Shown: piece after piece, positions 26,701 through 38,258 of the stretch | Numbering within the stretch: position 1 is the first letter of the stretch | Layout: each line of letters begins with the position of its first letter | NCBI GenBank assembly: GCA_947685225.1 | Contig: CANTUV010000026.1 | Coordinates: 56,753,501-56,817,500 of the forward strand | DNA from: Garcia nutans | Taxonomy: Eukaryota; Streptophyta; Magnoliopsida; Malpighiales; Euphorbiaceae | Length of the DNA stretch: 64,000 nucleotides | Reading direction: 5' to 3' | The notes under the pieces: generated by a model | Database searches by the model: none | What the model was told of the DNA's origin: nothing | The model's input: only the letters and a program-made list of their open reading frames with translations | Program-made: the position numbers and the translations under genes

Positions 26701-27484
26701 AAAATATATATTTCTTGAATCATATATATAGTTATATATATACTAACTATAATTCACTCGATATATGCGTCCACTCAATAACCATAATACACATGTATAT
26801 AAGCAGAAATTAAATTTTCAACATGGATCCATATATGTAAGCATGAAAAACAAACTTTTGTGTTGGATTTGTTAAACATAAATACTTTAGGTTGCTATAA
26901 CAAATATCAATACCCATTATAAATGTAAAAAAGATAATAAAGAAAGAGAAATATGATAAAGTTGTTTATTATTGTAATAATAATAGCCAAAAAAAAGAAA
27001 ACTTGTATTATTATAAAATAAAATGCCAGCCAACAAAACTCTGCACAAATATCAACTTTTACAAAGAGAAACATTTGTAACATTAACATATTGAATTTGT
27101 GTTTCACAAACCAATTGTAGATAAATTAAAGCTACCAACATACTGTATAAATAATAATAACCAAAATTTATTGGTTAAATTATCATCAAAAATTGTCAAT
27201 ATCATACAATAATAGCCATCCATCCAGAACGAATAAAATAAATTTATAAAATTCAATACCACAAAACTGTAAAAAAAATTATAATAGAAAACCAAATATT
27301 TTCTCTACAGCCAAATAATATATTTAGTATAATAATTGTGTAATATGCATATTGTCAACTTAATTTTTTTTAAATTTTTTTAATTTTTAAATCAATACGT
27401 ATGAATTTTGAAAAAAGAGTTTTATCTCTTTTCTTGAATATAAATATTTAAAATAAATAAATTGGTAGAGTCTCGTACCGATAA
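23721..27484 (-). other. Unrecognisable internal part of the copia element
   Basis: This should hold gag, protease and integrase by position, but I can identify no conserved motif through the AT-rich decay. The open frames here (for example plus-strand 25566-25994) are chance readings of AT-rich sequence. Confidence 0.45.
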
Positions 27485-27726
27485 CATATTATAAATATAG
27501 ATAAGATAGATAGAGAAAGAGAAATTTGATAATTTTTTTTTATCATAAATTATTTCTCATATACCACCCATAATGAATATATATAGTTATGTCAATATAC
27601 TTCAGATAAGAATAGAATATTATAAATATTATAAAATTAATCTTAATATAAATAGAATAAAGTTAATCATAAGCTTAATAAGATAAAATTAATCTAATTA
27701 AGTAGTTATTTATATATTTTCTAACA
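27485..27726 (-). repeat. 5' LTR of the copia element
   Basis: Pairs with 22129-22375. The minus-strand start is TGTTAGAAAATATATAAATA. Confidence 0.8.
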
Positions 27727-28024
27727 ATATTTATATATATTATTTGTTTGTTTTCATTAATAAGTGGTATTTGTGTTTTTTTTTTCTTAAATGTTCTCTA
27801 CATAAATAATTATTTATTATTTGCATGGAAAGTTATATAATATATATGTCTAAAGTTGTATATTTTGTGAAAATTATGTAAATGTTTTTACTAGTAGGTC
27901 CCCTAACCACTGTTTTTATGGTTAATATTTTAAGAGCAATTGATCAAGTAATATGGGTCTCGTGTCAAATATATAAATAGAAAAAAGAGGAAATTGCAGC
28001 CCAATACCTCCCTTTTTAGCTTGG

Positions 28025-28265
28025 AAAAATTATACCCGCTATAATTTTTATAATTTTTTAATTAAAATATTTAGTCATTTTATAATAAATAATAATTAAT
28101 TATGTAAATTTATATACTTATAATAAACTCATAATAAATTCATAATAAACTATATAAATATGATATTTTGATAAACTAATCATAAATTCTTATAAATCTT
28201 AATATATTTTTGAAATTATGGTAAATTTAATTTTTTTTAATTTTTTTGATATTTTTATAAAAATC
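28025..28265 (+). mobile_element. AT-rich ~280-bp repeat family, copy 2
   Basis: Contains ATACTTATAATAAACTCATA and ends TTTTTTGATATTTTTATAA, as in the 30671 copy. It begins around ATTATACCCGCTATAATTTT. It sits where copy A would otherwise continue toward sequence matching the O-methyltransferase promoter side of copy B. Confidence 0.6.
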
Positions 28266-30344
28266 ACTTTTAAAATTCCGTTTTTAATTTGGTGGGCCAA
28301 AACAATGTTTTTTTAATTATACAAAAATATACTACTAATTTTAGCTCAAAATAATAATCTCATGTCTATTTCAGACAGTTTAAGAAAAAATAATTATAAT
28401 AGTTTATTACAATTTTTTTATATATATACCTCTAACTAAATATGTTAGTTTTTTGAAGGAGCTAAATATGTTAGTTAGGTACAAATGTATCGAATATTAA
28501 CTATAAAATAAATATTCATATAAGGGTATTATAGTAAAGTTAAAAGAAAATTTATTTCTAAAAATAAAGATGGGACTATTATTTTGAGACACCTAAAAGG
28601 AAAGTGTTACTATTATTTAATTTGGGACAAAATGAGTATTTTTTTTCACTTTTACTTTTTAGGCATTAATTTTTATTTTATTTTCCTGATTTATTTTTAT
28701 TTTGTTTTTTCTATTTAATTTAATTTATATTTTTATTTAAAATAATTTTTTAATGTCATATTCTCAATATATATATATATAAACATATACAATATATATA
28801 TAATATATATAAAAATACACACACAATAAAATAATAATATCTATATAATGTTCATTGAACATCTATACATTTATCAAATATTTACTAAATATTGATAAAA
28901 TATATTTTTTTAATTTTTTATTCTTACAACATTCATACAATATATATAATAAAAATATAATATGCATATAATATTTACCAAATATTTACAATATTTACGA
29001 AATATCTATAATATCTATAAATATATATATATAGCATCTACTAAATATTTATACAATATTTACATAATGAAATTAATATTTTTTAATTTTTATCTGTATA
29101 ATATATAAAATTTATTATTTTTATGAATATATTTTTATATATTTTACTTTTTTATATTTTTTGTGAGTGTTTATTTGTTAATTGTAATCAAAATTAATTT
29201 TTTTATTTTATAAAATTAATAAATTTTATATGCTGAAAAATAATTTTAAAATATTAATTTTTATTATTTCATTAGAATATTTTTATTTAATAGTAAAATA
29301 TGAAAAAATAAAAAATAAATAAAAATATTAATTGTAGTAAGAGAAATTTAAAAAAAAAAATTATTTTAGTAAGGAGTGAGGTATTTTTAAAATTTTGCTT
29401 CAATTTTTTTAAACGTGTTAATTTTTTATTTTTTGTAGTATTTTTAGAATTAAATTTATTTTTTATGTAGTTTTATAAATATCCTGAGAAAAAATTATAT
29501 AATATAAAAATAATTTCAACTAGATATCCAATCATCAAAGTCTAATAGTTTGGTGACCAAAAGTATATTATTACCGCTTAAGTTTCAAATTTGAATTGTA
29601 GATGTATCATATTCTATATATATCTGGATAATGTCATATATTTATATTTTACCACTAAAAAATTAGAGAATATTTTTAGAAAAGTAAAACAACATATGAG
29701 ACTTATTTCTAAATATATTTTTTTAAAGTAGTCTAGGAGCTGGTAAACTTGTTGTTTAGGGGTGCTCAATCGACCGTGAGAATGAAAAAAATAGGTCCAT
29801 TGATTTTGATTTAAAAAAATTACAAATCTAAATCGAGCTATAAATAAACGATTAACTAATCATATATTAACAACGTAAAATGAACGACCGACCATTATTT
29901 TTAGTTTTTAACTGGTGCGCGCGAGCTATGCTATGGCTATACCGCAAGTGCACAGGTCGCCCAAGTAATATAGTAGTGAGTGAGTTGTCGTTTCACTGGG
30001 GACAAGGCCAAGTACTAGTGCAAATCTTAATCGTTATTTAGCAAATTAATAGTTGTGTGATGCTTTGTAACTAAAGACAACTAATTAATGACTGAAAATA
30101 AAGGGAAATTAAATGTTGTGCACAAAAGGATTGATAATAATGTTAATAGAACTATCCAGATATTGAATCCCCCAAGTCTCAATAATATTTATGATATGGC
30201 TGAAAACCCTCGGGTTGGCCTAGTCCGAGTACACCTCTACTTTCAAGTCTTTTTCTACTTTTCCCTATATTATGTGTATAATATGTATGTATATGTGCTC
30301 TGTCTCAAGGCCGAGCTAAGTTTCTTTATTTTGTTTTTATAAAA
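28266..30344. other. AT-rich repeat-derived spacer
   Basis: No supported gene. About 28660-29100 is a TA-rich low-complexity repeat like that at 19.0-19.5 kb. About 29915-30240 is less AT-rich and reads like a piece of a dispersed element (CCGCAAGTGCACAGGTCGCC), but I cannot assign its class. The short frame at 30088-30342 is not convincing. Confidence 0.5.
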
Positions 30345-30560
30345 AAATCATAAAAAATAAAAAAAATTAAATTTATTATATTTTTAAAAATATTTTTAAA
30401 TTTATAGAAATTTATAATTTTTTTTTATAAAAATATCATATTTATATAATTTATTATGAATTTATTATGAGTTAATAAATTTATTTATTATAAGTTTATT
30501 ATGAATTTATTATAAAATAATTAAAATATCTAAAAAATTATAAGAAAAATTGACCGGGGA
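30345..30560 (-). mobile_element. AT-rich ~280-bp repeat family, copy 3
   Basis: Reverse-oriented member with ATTATAAGTTTATTATGAATT words. It directly abuts the start of duplication copy B, so it may mark the breakpoint. Confidence 0.6.
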
Positions 30561-30670
30561 TTATTTTCACTTGTTTTTTGAAATTTGGGCCTGCGACCAC
30601 CGGACCTCTTGTGCTATCATTTCATAAATGAAATTGGATTTGGTGTCTCTGGCTTAAAGCTAAGTTGTAG

Positions 30671-30949
30671 GGGATAATTATACTCCCCACCATATTTTAT
30701 AATTTTTTTTATTTTTATTAGTGATTTTTAAATAATTTTACGATAACTCGTAATAAACTATGTAAATTTATAAACTTATAATAAATATATAATAAACTCA
30801 TGATAAACCTAAAATAAACTCATAATAAACTATCCAAATATAGTATTTTTATAAACAAAATTTATAAATTCTCGTAAATCTATAAATATTTTTAAAAATA
30901 TGATAAATTTAAATTTTTTTTATTTTTTCTGATATTTTTATAAGGACCC
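30671..30949 (+). mobile_element. AT-rich 279-bp element with perfect 10-bp target duplication (reference copy)
   Basis: It runs from GGGATAATTATACTCCCC to TATTTTTATAAGGACCC and is flanked on both sides by TAAGTTGTAG (30661-30670 and 30950-30959). Copy A has the homologous sequence without the insert (near 18698). It has no coding capacity and only three terminal bases are inverted (GGG...CCC). A 9-10-bp duplication is what Mutator-like transposases make, so a MULE-mobilised MITE is the best guess. Confidence 0.75.
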
Positions 30950-32264
30950 TAAGTTGTAGTAACAACCATATGATTGTGCTCAACTAAAATAAACTTTAGT
31001 GCTTGTTGATTTAGGTTTTCAATTTTTAGTTTTTTTTAAAGAAAGATTATTTTCAATTTTTTATTTTATATTTTTTAAAATTTTATTTTATGTTTTAAAA
31101 ATTATGTCATAATTATTAAAAATAAAAAATAAAAAATAAAAAAATAAAAAAATCATTTTTATAATAAAGAAATAAGTCTTATTAATATAAATTGTTTTAC
31201 TCAAAAAAATTATTGATATAAAAGTTATTCTCAAAATTAAAATTTTCAAAACTATATTTTATAGATTTTGTAGCACTGAAAGCATTTTGAATTTTTTTTA
31301 AAAGAAAAATTAAAATTAAAAAATAAAAATCATCCCTTAGGTATGATATAAAAGTGAATGTTTGAAATTTTACCAAAATTTAATAAGTCGATATATGATC
31401 CAAAAATAGATTTGAATATGATACCTCTCTTCACATAAAAAAAATAAAAAAATAAAATAATACAAATTTAAACAAAATTTGACGCATGTGGCTGCTTCGC
31501 TGTTTATCTGGACCGGGCTAATCAAAGTACGGAAAAGTCACAAAATCATAGGAAAATATAGTACTGGCGGAAGCAGACAAGAGAATTTTATTGAAAAATT
31601 CTTTCAATTTGAATATTAGTAAAGGCTGCATATTTGAATTATTCACGTGGAAGACATTTTCAAATTAGTTTAATTTATAATAAATTTAATTCAGTTTGTT
31701 GGTTACTGAAGATAAATAATTTTGCAAACACAGTCAATTAAATACAAATTTTAAATACGAAATAAAATTTAATTATTTTCACAAATAATTTTAATCATTC
31801 CATATTCAAATTAAAATAATTAATATATTATTTAAAAAGTGAAAATATATATAATAGCTATTCATACGCACTAAACAAAAGTATATTAAAATTTAATAAT
31901 TTTAATTAGTTAAATATTTATGTTTCATACCAGACATAAACAAAAAAAAACAAATTAATTTTAAAGTAATACATAATCATCGCTACGGTTTATCTTGATA
32001 TACAATTTGAGATTTAATTACATAAGAATAAATAAATTTTATAAATTCTGATACTTAGCTTCATTCTTTTGGAAACTTATAAATGATTTATTTTAAATTA
32101 ATAAAAATATATATGTTTGCTTTGACACATGATGAACCTTTTTAATATAAATTTGAAACAGCTAATTTAAAAAGTAAATGGTTAAAGTTGATAAACTTAT
32201 TTTTATATTAATTATTTATATATTTTATACCCAATCAATGTGGGATATATTCTTAGGAATCTTT

Positions 32265-32510
32265 ATAAAAAACTAAAAAAAGTTTAAAAGTTACCATATT
32301 TTTAAAAATATTTTTAGATTTACTAGAATTTATAAATTTTTAATAAAAATAATAGATTTAGATAATTTATTATGAATTTATTGTAAGTTTGTTATTCAGT
32401 TATTATGAATTTATGAAGTTATATGGTTTATTATAATTTTATTATAAAATGATTAAAATATTTCTAATAAAAATAAATATATTTTATAAAAAATGGTGGA
32501 AGGTTTAATT
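32265..32510 (-). mobile_element. AT-rich ~280-bp repeat family, copy 5
   Basis: Reverse-oriented member containing CCATATTTTTAAAAATATTT and ending ATAAAAAATGGTGGAAGG, the counterpart of the CCCCACCATATTTTAT edge of the reference copy. Confidence 0.6.
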
Positions 32511-32925
32511 TTTTCATATTCTTATTAAGATATTTGACATTATTTTTTTTCTCAAACAAAAATTAATTAATGCATCTAATAATTTAATGGCACTCGAAAT
32601 TTCAAAAACATTTACCAATTAAAAGCATATTTTTGGTTAAAATTGTCCATTTCTTACCGGTTGATTGCAGTTGAGATGATGACGGATTTTTTTTCTTTTT
32701 TTATTAATTACATGTAAAGAGGGAGAACGTATAGAAGACTCAAACTCAAAATCTAGACGAGAATAATATATACTTATAGTCACTGAGCTACACCATGATA
32801 GTTGCATATTTTCTTTTCTTATTAACCTCAACTGTAAAATAATAAAGCTATTGTGTTTATTTAATATTTTTTTGACCATTTTTAATTTTTAACTTTTTTA
32901 TAATAACCACAGTTAAATACCATCA

Positions 32926-34011
32926 GTGGCGAAGGGAGAAGGAGTCCTGTGGAACAATAGACTCTCCTCCCCTCGTTCCTCCTTATATACATATATATGT
33001 ACATATATAATTTTTATAAATACTATAAATATATATATAGTAGTTTGTATATATATTATTTTTTTTATCATATTTTTTAATTAATGAGTATTTAGAGTTT
33101 ATAATTAGGTATTTATATATATAGTATTTTATAAAAATATAAAAATTATATATATAGTATTTTATATACATATTAACTTTTTTTATTATATATTATTTTA
33201 ATTAGTGTGTATTAGTATGTATTTAGAGTTTTATAATTAGATACATATAGTATTTTTATAAAATTTTAATAGTATTATAAATATAGTATTTTTTATATAT
33301 ATACATATTGGCTTATTTTACCATATATATATTTTTTAATTAATGGATATTTAAAATTTTATGATTATGTATATATATATAATATTTTTATAAAATTTTA
33401 TAGCATTTTATATACATATTAGCATTTTTTGTACAATATATATATTTTTTAATTAGTGAATACTTAGAATTTTATGATTAAGTATTTATATATATATAAT
33501 ATTTTTATAAGTTTTTTAGTATTTTATATACATATTGACTTTTTTTATCATATATATTTTTTTAATTAGTGTCTATTTAGATTTTTGTGATTAGGTATTT
33601 ATATATATATATAATATTATATATATATTATTTTTTATCATATATGTTTTTTTTTATTTTAATTAATGAATATTTAAAGTTTTATGATTAAGTATTTGAT
33701 TAATACTGAAATTTTATTATTTAGTTATGAATTGAGCAAAACTAATATTCTCATTTGAAATAGTATTTAATAAAATATTATAAATAAATTAATAGATTCA
33801 AAAATTAAAATAAAAAAATATATAAAAAATTTTTAAAAATTAGAATTTAATAAATAATATAAATTTTTGATAGAATTTTTTTTAGAAATTTATAACAAAA
33901 ATTAAAATTTTACTATAATATTAAAGGTTCAATTTTGTTTTTAATTTGTCTTTAATTTTTTTTACTTGAAAAATTTATCCTCCTTTTATTCTATTTTTTG
34001 TTCCGCCACTT
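32926..34011 (+). mobile_element. Non-autonomous hAT-like element with an internal tandem array
   Basis: Termini are CAGTGGCG... and ...CGCCACTT, flanked by near-perfect 8-bp duplications AATACCAT (32918-32925) and AATACTAT (34012-34019). A CAGTGGCG-type end plus an 8-bp duplication is typical of hAT elements. No transposase is present. Most of the inside is the tandem array at 33000-33700. Confidence 0.7.
33000..33700 (+). repeat. Tandem array, about six units of 95-132 bp
   Basis: The unit holds ATTTAGAGTTTTATGATTA, then TATATA steps, then TTTTATATACATATTGACTT and TTTTTAATTAGTG. The marker phrase recurs near 33087, 33219, 33347, 33461, 33572 and 33668, so spacing shortens rightward. Confidence 0.75.
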
Positions 34012-34485
34012 AATACTATGGTTAATAATCTATTATATTAATACCAATATAAAAGAAAATAAGGGTGACTTTCTTTTTACATGTATATACTTACCTCTAC
34101 TTTTTTTTATAGGTCTATAAATTTATAGTTTTAACATTTTGATTTCTAAAAAAAAAATTATAATACAATTGTATTATTAATCATATTACAAATTTTTACA
34201 TTTACTCTCTTATCCATCAATTTTTGTTTTATATTTATAAATTTACTTTCTACACAAGGCATAAATCAACAGTAAATTTATACGTGATCTAATAATTAAT
34301 CTACATTTAAATTTCACTAAAAATTTCTAAAATGTACTTTTGACTATTAATCATCATATAAATTTATCCGTATAAGTATCATGAATTTGTTATTATTTTT
34401 TATTTGAAAATTATAATAATTTTTTTATAAGACTACTAATTATATCCTTAAATAATAATATATTGTATATTAACGTTTAAACTTT

Positions 34486-34499
<14 letters not shown>

Positions 34500-34531
<32 letters not shown>
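34500..34531 (+). repeat. (TTA)n microsatellite
   Basis: Run of TTA units starting about 34486 in duplication copy B. The matching place in copy A (~21510) lacks it. Confidence 0.85.
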
Positions 34532-34532
<1 letters not shown>

Positions 34533-35324
34533 TCCCAATTATTTAATTAATAAAATCCTACTTAAACATTATAAATTAGTCATAGTTATTAGATGAATGT
34601 AAGGAAATTTATTTAATTTTTATTACAATTATTATTTATTATTTATTATTGAGTTTATTTTAACTTATATAAATTACATATTTAAAATTTCTTATAATTT
34701 TTATTGAATATAAACTATTCTACATAATTTAGTTATTTTCTTAGTATTGTTTACACTATTTAATATAGTTGAATAATATTTATTCTTATTTTCTAAATTA
34801 AATGCACAAAAATTTATTTCTAAAGATCAATAATTATTACAGGAAAAACTCTGATTTGTTTTAAAATAGAAAATTTTAGCATTTATAAATAATTTAAAAT
34901 TTCTTTATATATATGATAATACAATAAATATATAATATAAATATATATACATTATTCTTTTTTTATAAAAAAATTAATAAACACTTTTAAAATCTATTAT
35001 AATTAATTTTTTAACATTACTATTTCAATATTATCTTAGTTGGCTTAATTTTAGTAAAAAATTCCAAGTCTAAATAGAAATCACACTTAAAAAATTAAAA
35101 GGATTGAATATATACATAAAATTGTGGATTTCCGTTAATAGGTGGTACTGCAGTCCTTTTTTTTTTATTTTTTAAAATATTCTCCACACAAATATTATTT
35201 ATTATTTCATGAAAATTTATACACACACATATATATATTATACATATATATCAAGAGATGTACATTGTGAAAATAATGTAAATATATATATTTACTAGTA
35301 GGTCCCTTAACCATGGTTAATATT

Positions 35325-36371
35325 TGGCAAAATACATTAATTAGCCCTTTTACTTTAGTGATTTTTTCTGTTGAGCCTTTATACTTTAACTTTGATCTAT
35401 TAAGTCATTATATTTATTTATTTTATTCTCAATTAGTTCTTTTTTAGCATATTTTCTTTTGCCAACCAAATTGACTTTGCACCATTAAATATATTAATAT
35501 TTTATTAGTTAATGGAATTTTATTAATATTAAAAATTTAGAAATAAAAATAATTACAAAATAAATAAATTAAAATATGTAGTTCACGATTGCAATATGAA
35601 ATTTCATATAATAATAAAGATTATAAAATTTGAGAACAAATTTTTAAAAGAGTAGAAGGATGTAATATTCCACTCTAAGACACATATGGCTTAATAACAG
35701 TCAATCGATAAAATAGAAAAATTGAGAAATAAATTTCTTAAAAAAATATTAAATTCAGATAGAAATTAATTCGTACAATGAAATTAATTTGTACAATAAA
35801 TAAAGGAAATTAATGGAATATAAACAATAAGTATATGTATCCATGAATATTTATAGATTTGACTAAATGATTAAGTGAACAAATTGATTTTTATGCACCT
35901 AATCCATCACTTGTCTTTGTTCTTGTAAGGACAAATTTCTATAGAAATACTATTGATGACATATTTTATAAATAAATTCTAAAAAAATATCCTAAAAATA
36001 TTCATTTATTTTGTATTAATTTACAGCAAATCATGCTTTTCTTAAATAATCCTTTTTGAATATTTATATTATTTAAAATTAAAAACTTTCAGCAAATACA
36101 AGACTTAAAATTTTTTTCTTAAAATCTATCTATTTGGAGTTAAAAGTTTATTTTAGAGTTATTTTTTTATTTCTAAATTTCTGCTATTAATAAAATTTTA
36201 TTAACTAATAAAATAATAATAAATTTAATGGCGTTAAGTTAATTTAGCTAAAAAAATCTGTTAGAAAAGAGATAATTAAAAATAAAATAAATGAGCACAA
36301 GAATTTAATGTATCAAAATTATAATATAAGTGCTCAATAAAAAAAAAAGTACACGGGCATGTATTTTGCCT
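35325..36371 (+). mobile_element. 1047-bp inverted-repeat transposon with perfect 8-bp target duplication
   Basis: Ends are TGGCAAAATACAT and ATGTATTTTGCCT. They sit between identical TTAATATT octamers at 35317-35324 and 36372-36379. The inverted similarity extends loosely for ~200 bp (TTGAGCCTTTATACTTTAA inside the left arm against GTGCTCAATAAA and upstream on the right). No transposase frame. Copy A carries one TTAATATT at ~27920 and no insert. The 8-bp duplication suggests hAT-type mobilisation. Confidence 0.8.
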
Positions 36372-36570
36372 TTAATATTATGTGCGTCCCATGTTAAATA
36401 TATACAGGAAAATTCTGTAACAATATGGGACCCACTTCTGAAAACAATTTCTTTTTTTCTTTTCTTCTTCTTCATTTTTTTTAAAAAAAAGTAGTTTGGT
36501 AACTGGTCAACCGGCTGCTGTAAACGGTACACCCAATGATTCCGTACGTGAATCTTAGAGTTTCGTCCCC

Positions 36571-36578
36571 TATAAATA
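36571..36578 (+). promoter_or_regulatory. TATA box of the O-methyltransferase gene
   Basis: TATAAATA in a CCCC-TATAAATATGG context, 90 bases before the ATG at 36668, implying a leader of roughly 65 bases. Confidence 0.65.
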
Positions 36579-36667
36579 TGGAGCATAGCAAATGTATTAT
36601 GCATGCAAGTGTGCTTCATCATCTTCATCTTTCATACTTTCTTCCACTGGTTAATTAATTAGAAAAG

Positions 36668-38258
36668 ATGAACACATTATTATTACCGTCAGCAACATCA
36701 AATGATGTAGGGGAAAATGGTTATTTGTTTGCCATGCAATTATCCACAATTTCAGTTCTTCCATTAGTGATAAAAACAGCCATAGAACTTGACTTATTTG
36801 AGATAATTGCCAAAGCCAATAAATTGATCTCTTCTTCTGATCTAGCCTCTCTTCTACCCATAAAAAATAACCCAAATGCCCCAATGATTATTGATAGGAT
36901 GTTAAAGCTCCTTGCTAGTTACTCTGTTCTTAAATATGAAATTGTCTCCAGTGGAAATGCTGAGTCTCAGATATTGTATGGTTTAAGTTCTGTTGGCAAA
37001 TACTTCATAAAGAATAAAGATGGAGTTTCTTTTGCTCCTTTTATTGCTGGCTATCAGTCCTCAAATTTTATTAATGTTTGGTCAGTTTTCATTGTCTTTT
37101 ATTTCCCAACTCTTCAATCTCTTATTTATTCAATAAAATCTTATCAAAAGTTGGATTATTTATGTATTTATCAGACTTGATATATAATATCTCTAGTTCT
37201 TTACAGAATTAATTGTTAATATATATTGAAATATACAGGCAGCATCTAAAGGAAGTGGTGTTGGAGGGTGGGTCACCAGTTTACAGGGCGTACGAGATGA
37301 ACTTCTTTGATTCAGAAGAAAAAGAAGTTATACCAAATTTCAATCAAGTAATGCACAACCTTACAATTCTAGTCATGAAGAAAGTTCTTGAAGCGTACAA
37401 AGGGTTTGAAGGCATACATGAGTTGGTGGATGTGGGTGGTGGTCTCGGCACAAATCTCAGTTTAGTAGTCTCCAAATATCCTCATATTAAGGGTATTAAT
37501 TTTGATTTACCCCATGTTGTTAAAGATGCACCCTACTCTCCAGGTAAATTAATTTAATTCCTCATCTTGTGACCGTATAATCTTTTTTAATATACATATT
37601 TGTTTAAAACTTTTCGTAAGTTAAACAATTGCTTAATTACACATATTGAGATAAATATTTTTCATGTATATTTGTATATGATATATTTTTGTTTTATCTA
37701 GATCACGAAGTATTTCTTTTTTATTTTTCAGATTTATTTTATGTAATTCTTTTTTTCTTGTATTAGGTATCGAGCATGTTGGAGGAGATATGTTTCAAAG
37801 TATTCCAAAAGGAGAAACTATTTTCATGAAGGTAAATCTTTTTTTTACAAGTGCAATATTAATTTTATTTTCCGTACAATATACATCTAAAAAAATTAAT
37901 AATGCTTGTTGATACAATTAAAATTAACATACTTTATTTTTTAAATTAATTTTAGTGGATACTTCATGACTGGGGTGATGAGCAATGCGTGAAGATATTA
38001 AAGAATTGCTACGAGGCTTTATCAGAAAATGGAAAATTGATAGTGATAGATCATGTGGTTCCAGAAAATCCTGAAAATGATATTGTGTCAAAAAATATAT
38101 TTAAATTTGACATGAGCATGCTTATAGCCACTTCAGGAGGCAAGGAGAGAACATTCAAAGAGTTTGAGATTTTGAGTAGAAGGGCTGGATTTGCAACAAT
38201 TAAACTTGTTTGCTCTGCTTATGGCTATTGGGTCATTGAATTTTACAAGAACATGTGA
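36668..38258 (+). CDS. SAM-dependent plant O-methyltransferase (COMT-like)
   Basis: Transfers a methyl group from S-adenosylmethionine to a hydroxyl of a small phenolic or related metabolite. The substrate cannot be told from sequence. Exons: 36668-37080, 37239-37543, 37767-37831 and 37956-38258, predicting 361 residues, normal for the family. The N-terminal dimerisation domain includes GYLFAMQLSTISVLPLVIKT. The SAM motif is LVDVGGGLGTN, followed by GINFDLPHVV. The motif GGDMFQSIP is followed by FMKWILHDWGDEQC, where His is the expected catalytic base. GGKERTFKEFE carries the second conserved Glu. In the motif matching COMT VAECILP, this protein reads VIDHVVP, so the first assisting Glu is Asp. 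That occurs in some other plant OMTs. Frame and splice sites are intact, with a TATA box at 36571. Confidence 0.92.

Larger units (their letters stand above)
22129..27726 (-). mobile_element. Degenerate Ty1/copia LTR retrotransposon
   Basis: LTRs of ~245 bp lie at 22129-22375 and 27485-27726. They share TAGATAGAGAAAG, CTTCAGATAAGAATAGAATATT-like and TAAGATAAAATTAATC blocks and the edge TTTTCTAACA. Read on the minus strand, the element runs from the 27.7-kb LTR to the 22.1-kb LTR. A primer-binding-like GGTACGAGACTC follows the 5' LTR, and a purine tract CAAGAGAAAG directly precedes the 3' LTR. Reverse transcriptase and RNase H remnants lie at 22.8-23.7 kb. LTRs differ at many positions and the coding region is full of stops, so it is old and dead. 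The homologous site in copy B (near 35100-35115) is uninterrupted. Target duplications are no longer clear. Confidence 0.85.
18590..27990 (+). repeat. Segmental duplication, copy A
   Basis: This copy begins in the NOM1-like promoter and aligns, in the same order and orientation, with 30570-36425. Shared landmarks: the TTGGGCC to CTCTGGCTTAAAGCTA stretch (18610-18700 and 30585-30662), TGTGGCTGCTTC (20354 and 31488), AGTTTAATTTATGATAAATT (20627) and its match at 31663, the TTTCTCAAACAAAAATTAAT block (21252 and 32550), AATAATATTTATTCTTATTT (21774 and 34766), and TTTACTAGTAGGTCCC (27888 and 35290). It is interrupted by a copia element at 22129-27726 that copy B lacks. No gene is supported inside. 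Confidence 0.8.
30570..36425 (+). repeat. Segmental duplication, copy B
   Basis: Homologue of 18590-27990 in direct orientation. It starts with a duplicated NOM1-like promoter piece (30577-30662) and ends just upstream of the O-methyltransferase promoter. It carries private insertions at 30671-30949, 32926-34011 and 35325-36371. At each site the related sequence in copy A is uninterrupted or can be aligned across the gap. Confidence 0.8.

Noticed and set aside
26900..26990. Possible third copia LTR start (AAAAAAGATAATAAAGAAAGA)
   Set aside because: Only ~50 bases resemble the LTR and the match does not continue, so chance or a small rearrangement is more likely.
29915..30240. Possible gene or tRNA-like sequence in the less AT-rich patch
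   Set aside because: No tRNA cloverleaf or recognisable protein; it reads like a fragment of a dispersed repeat.
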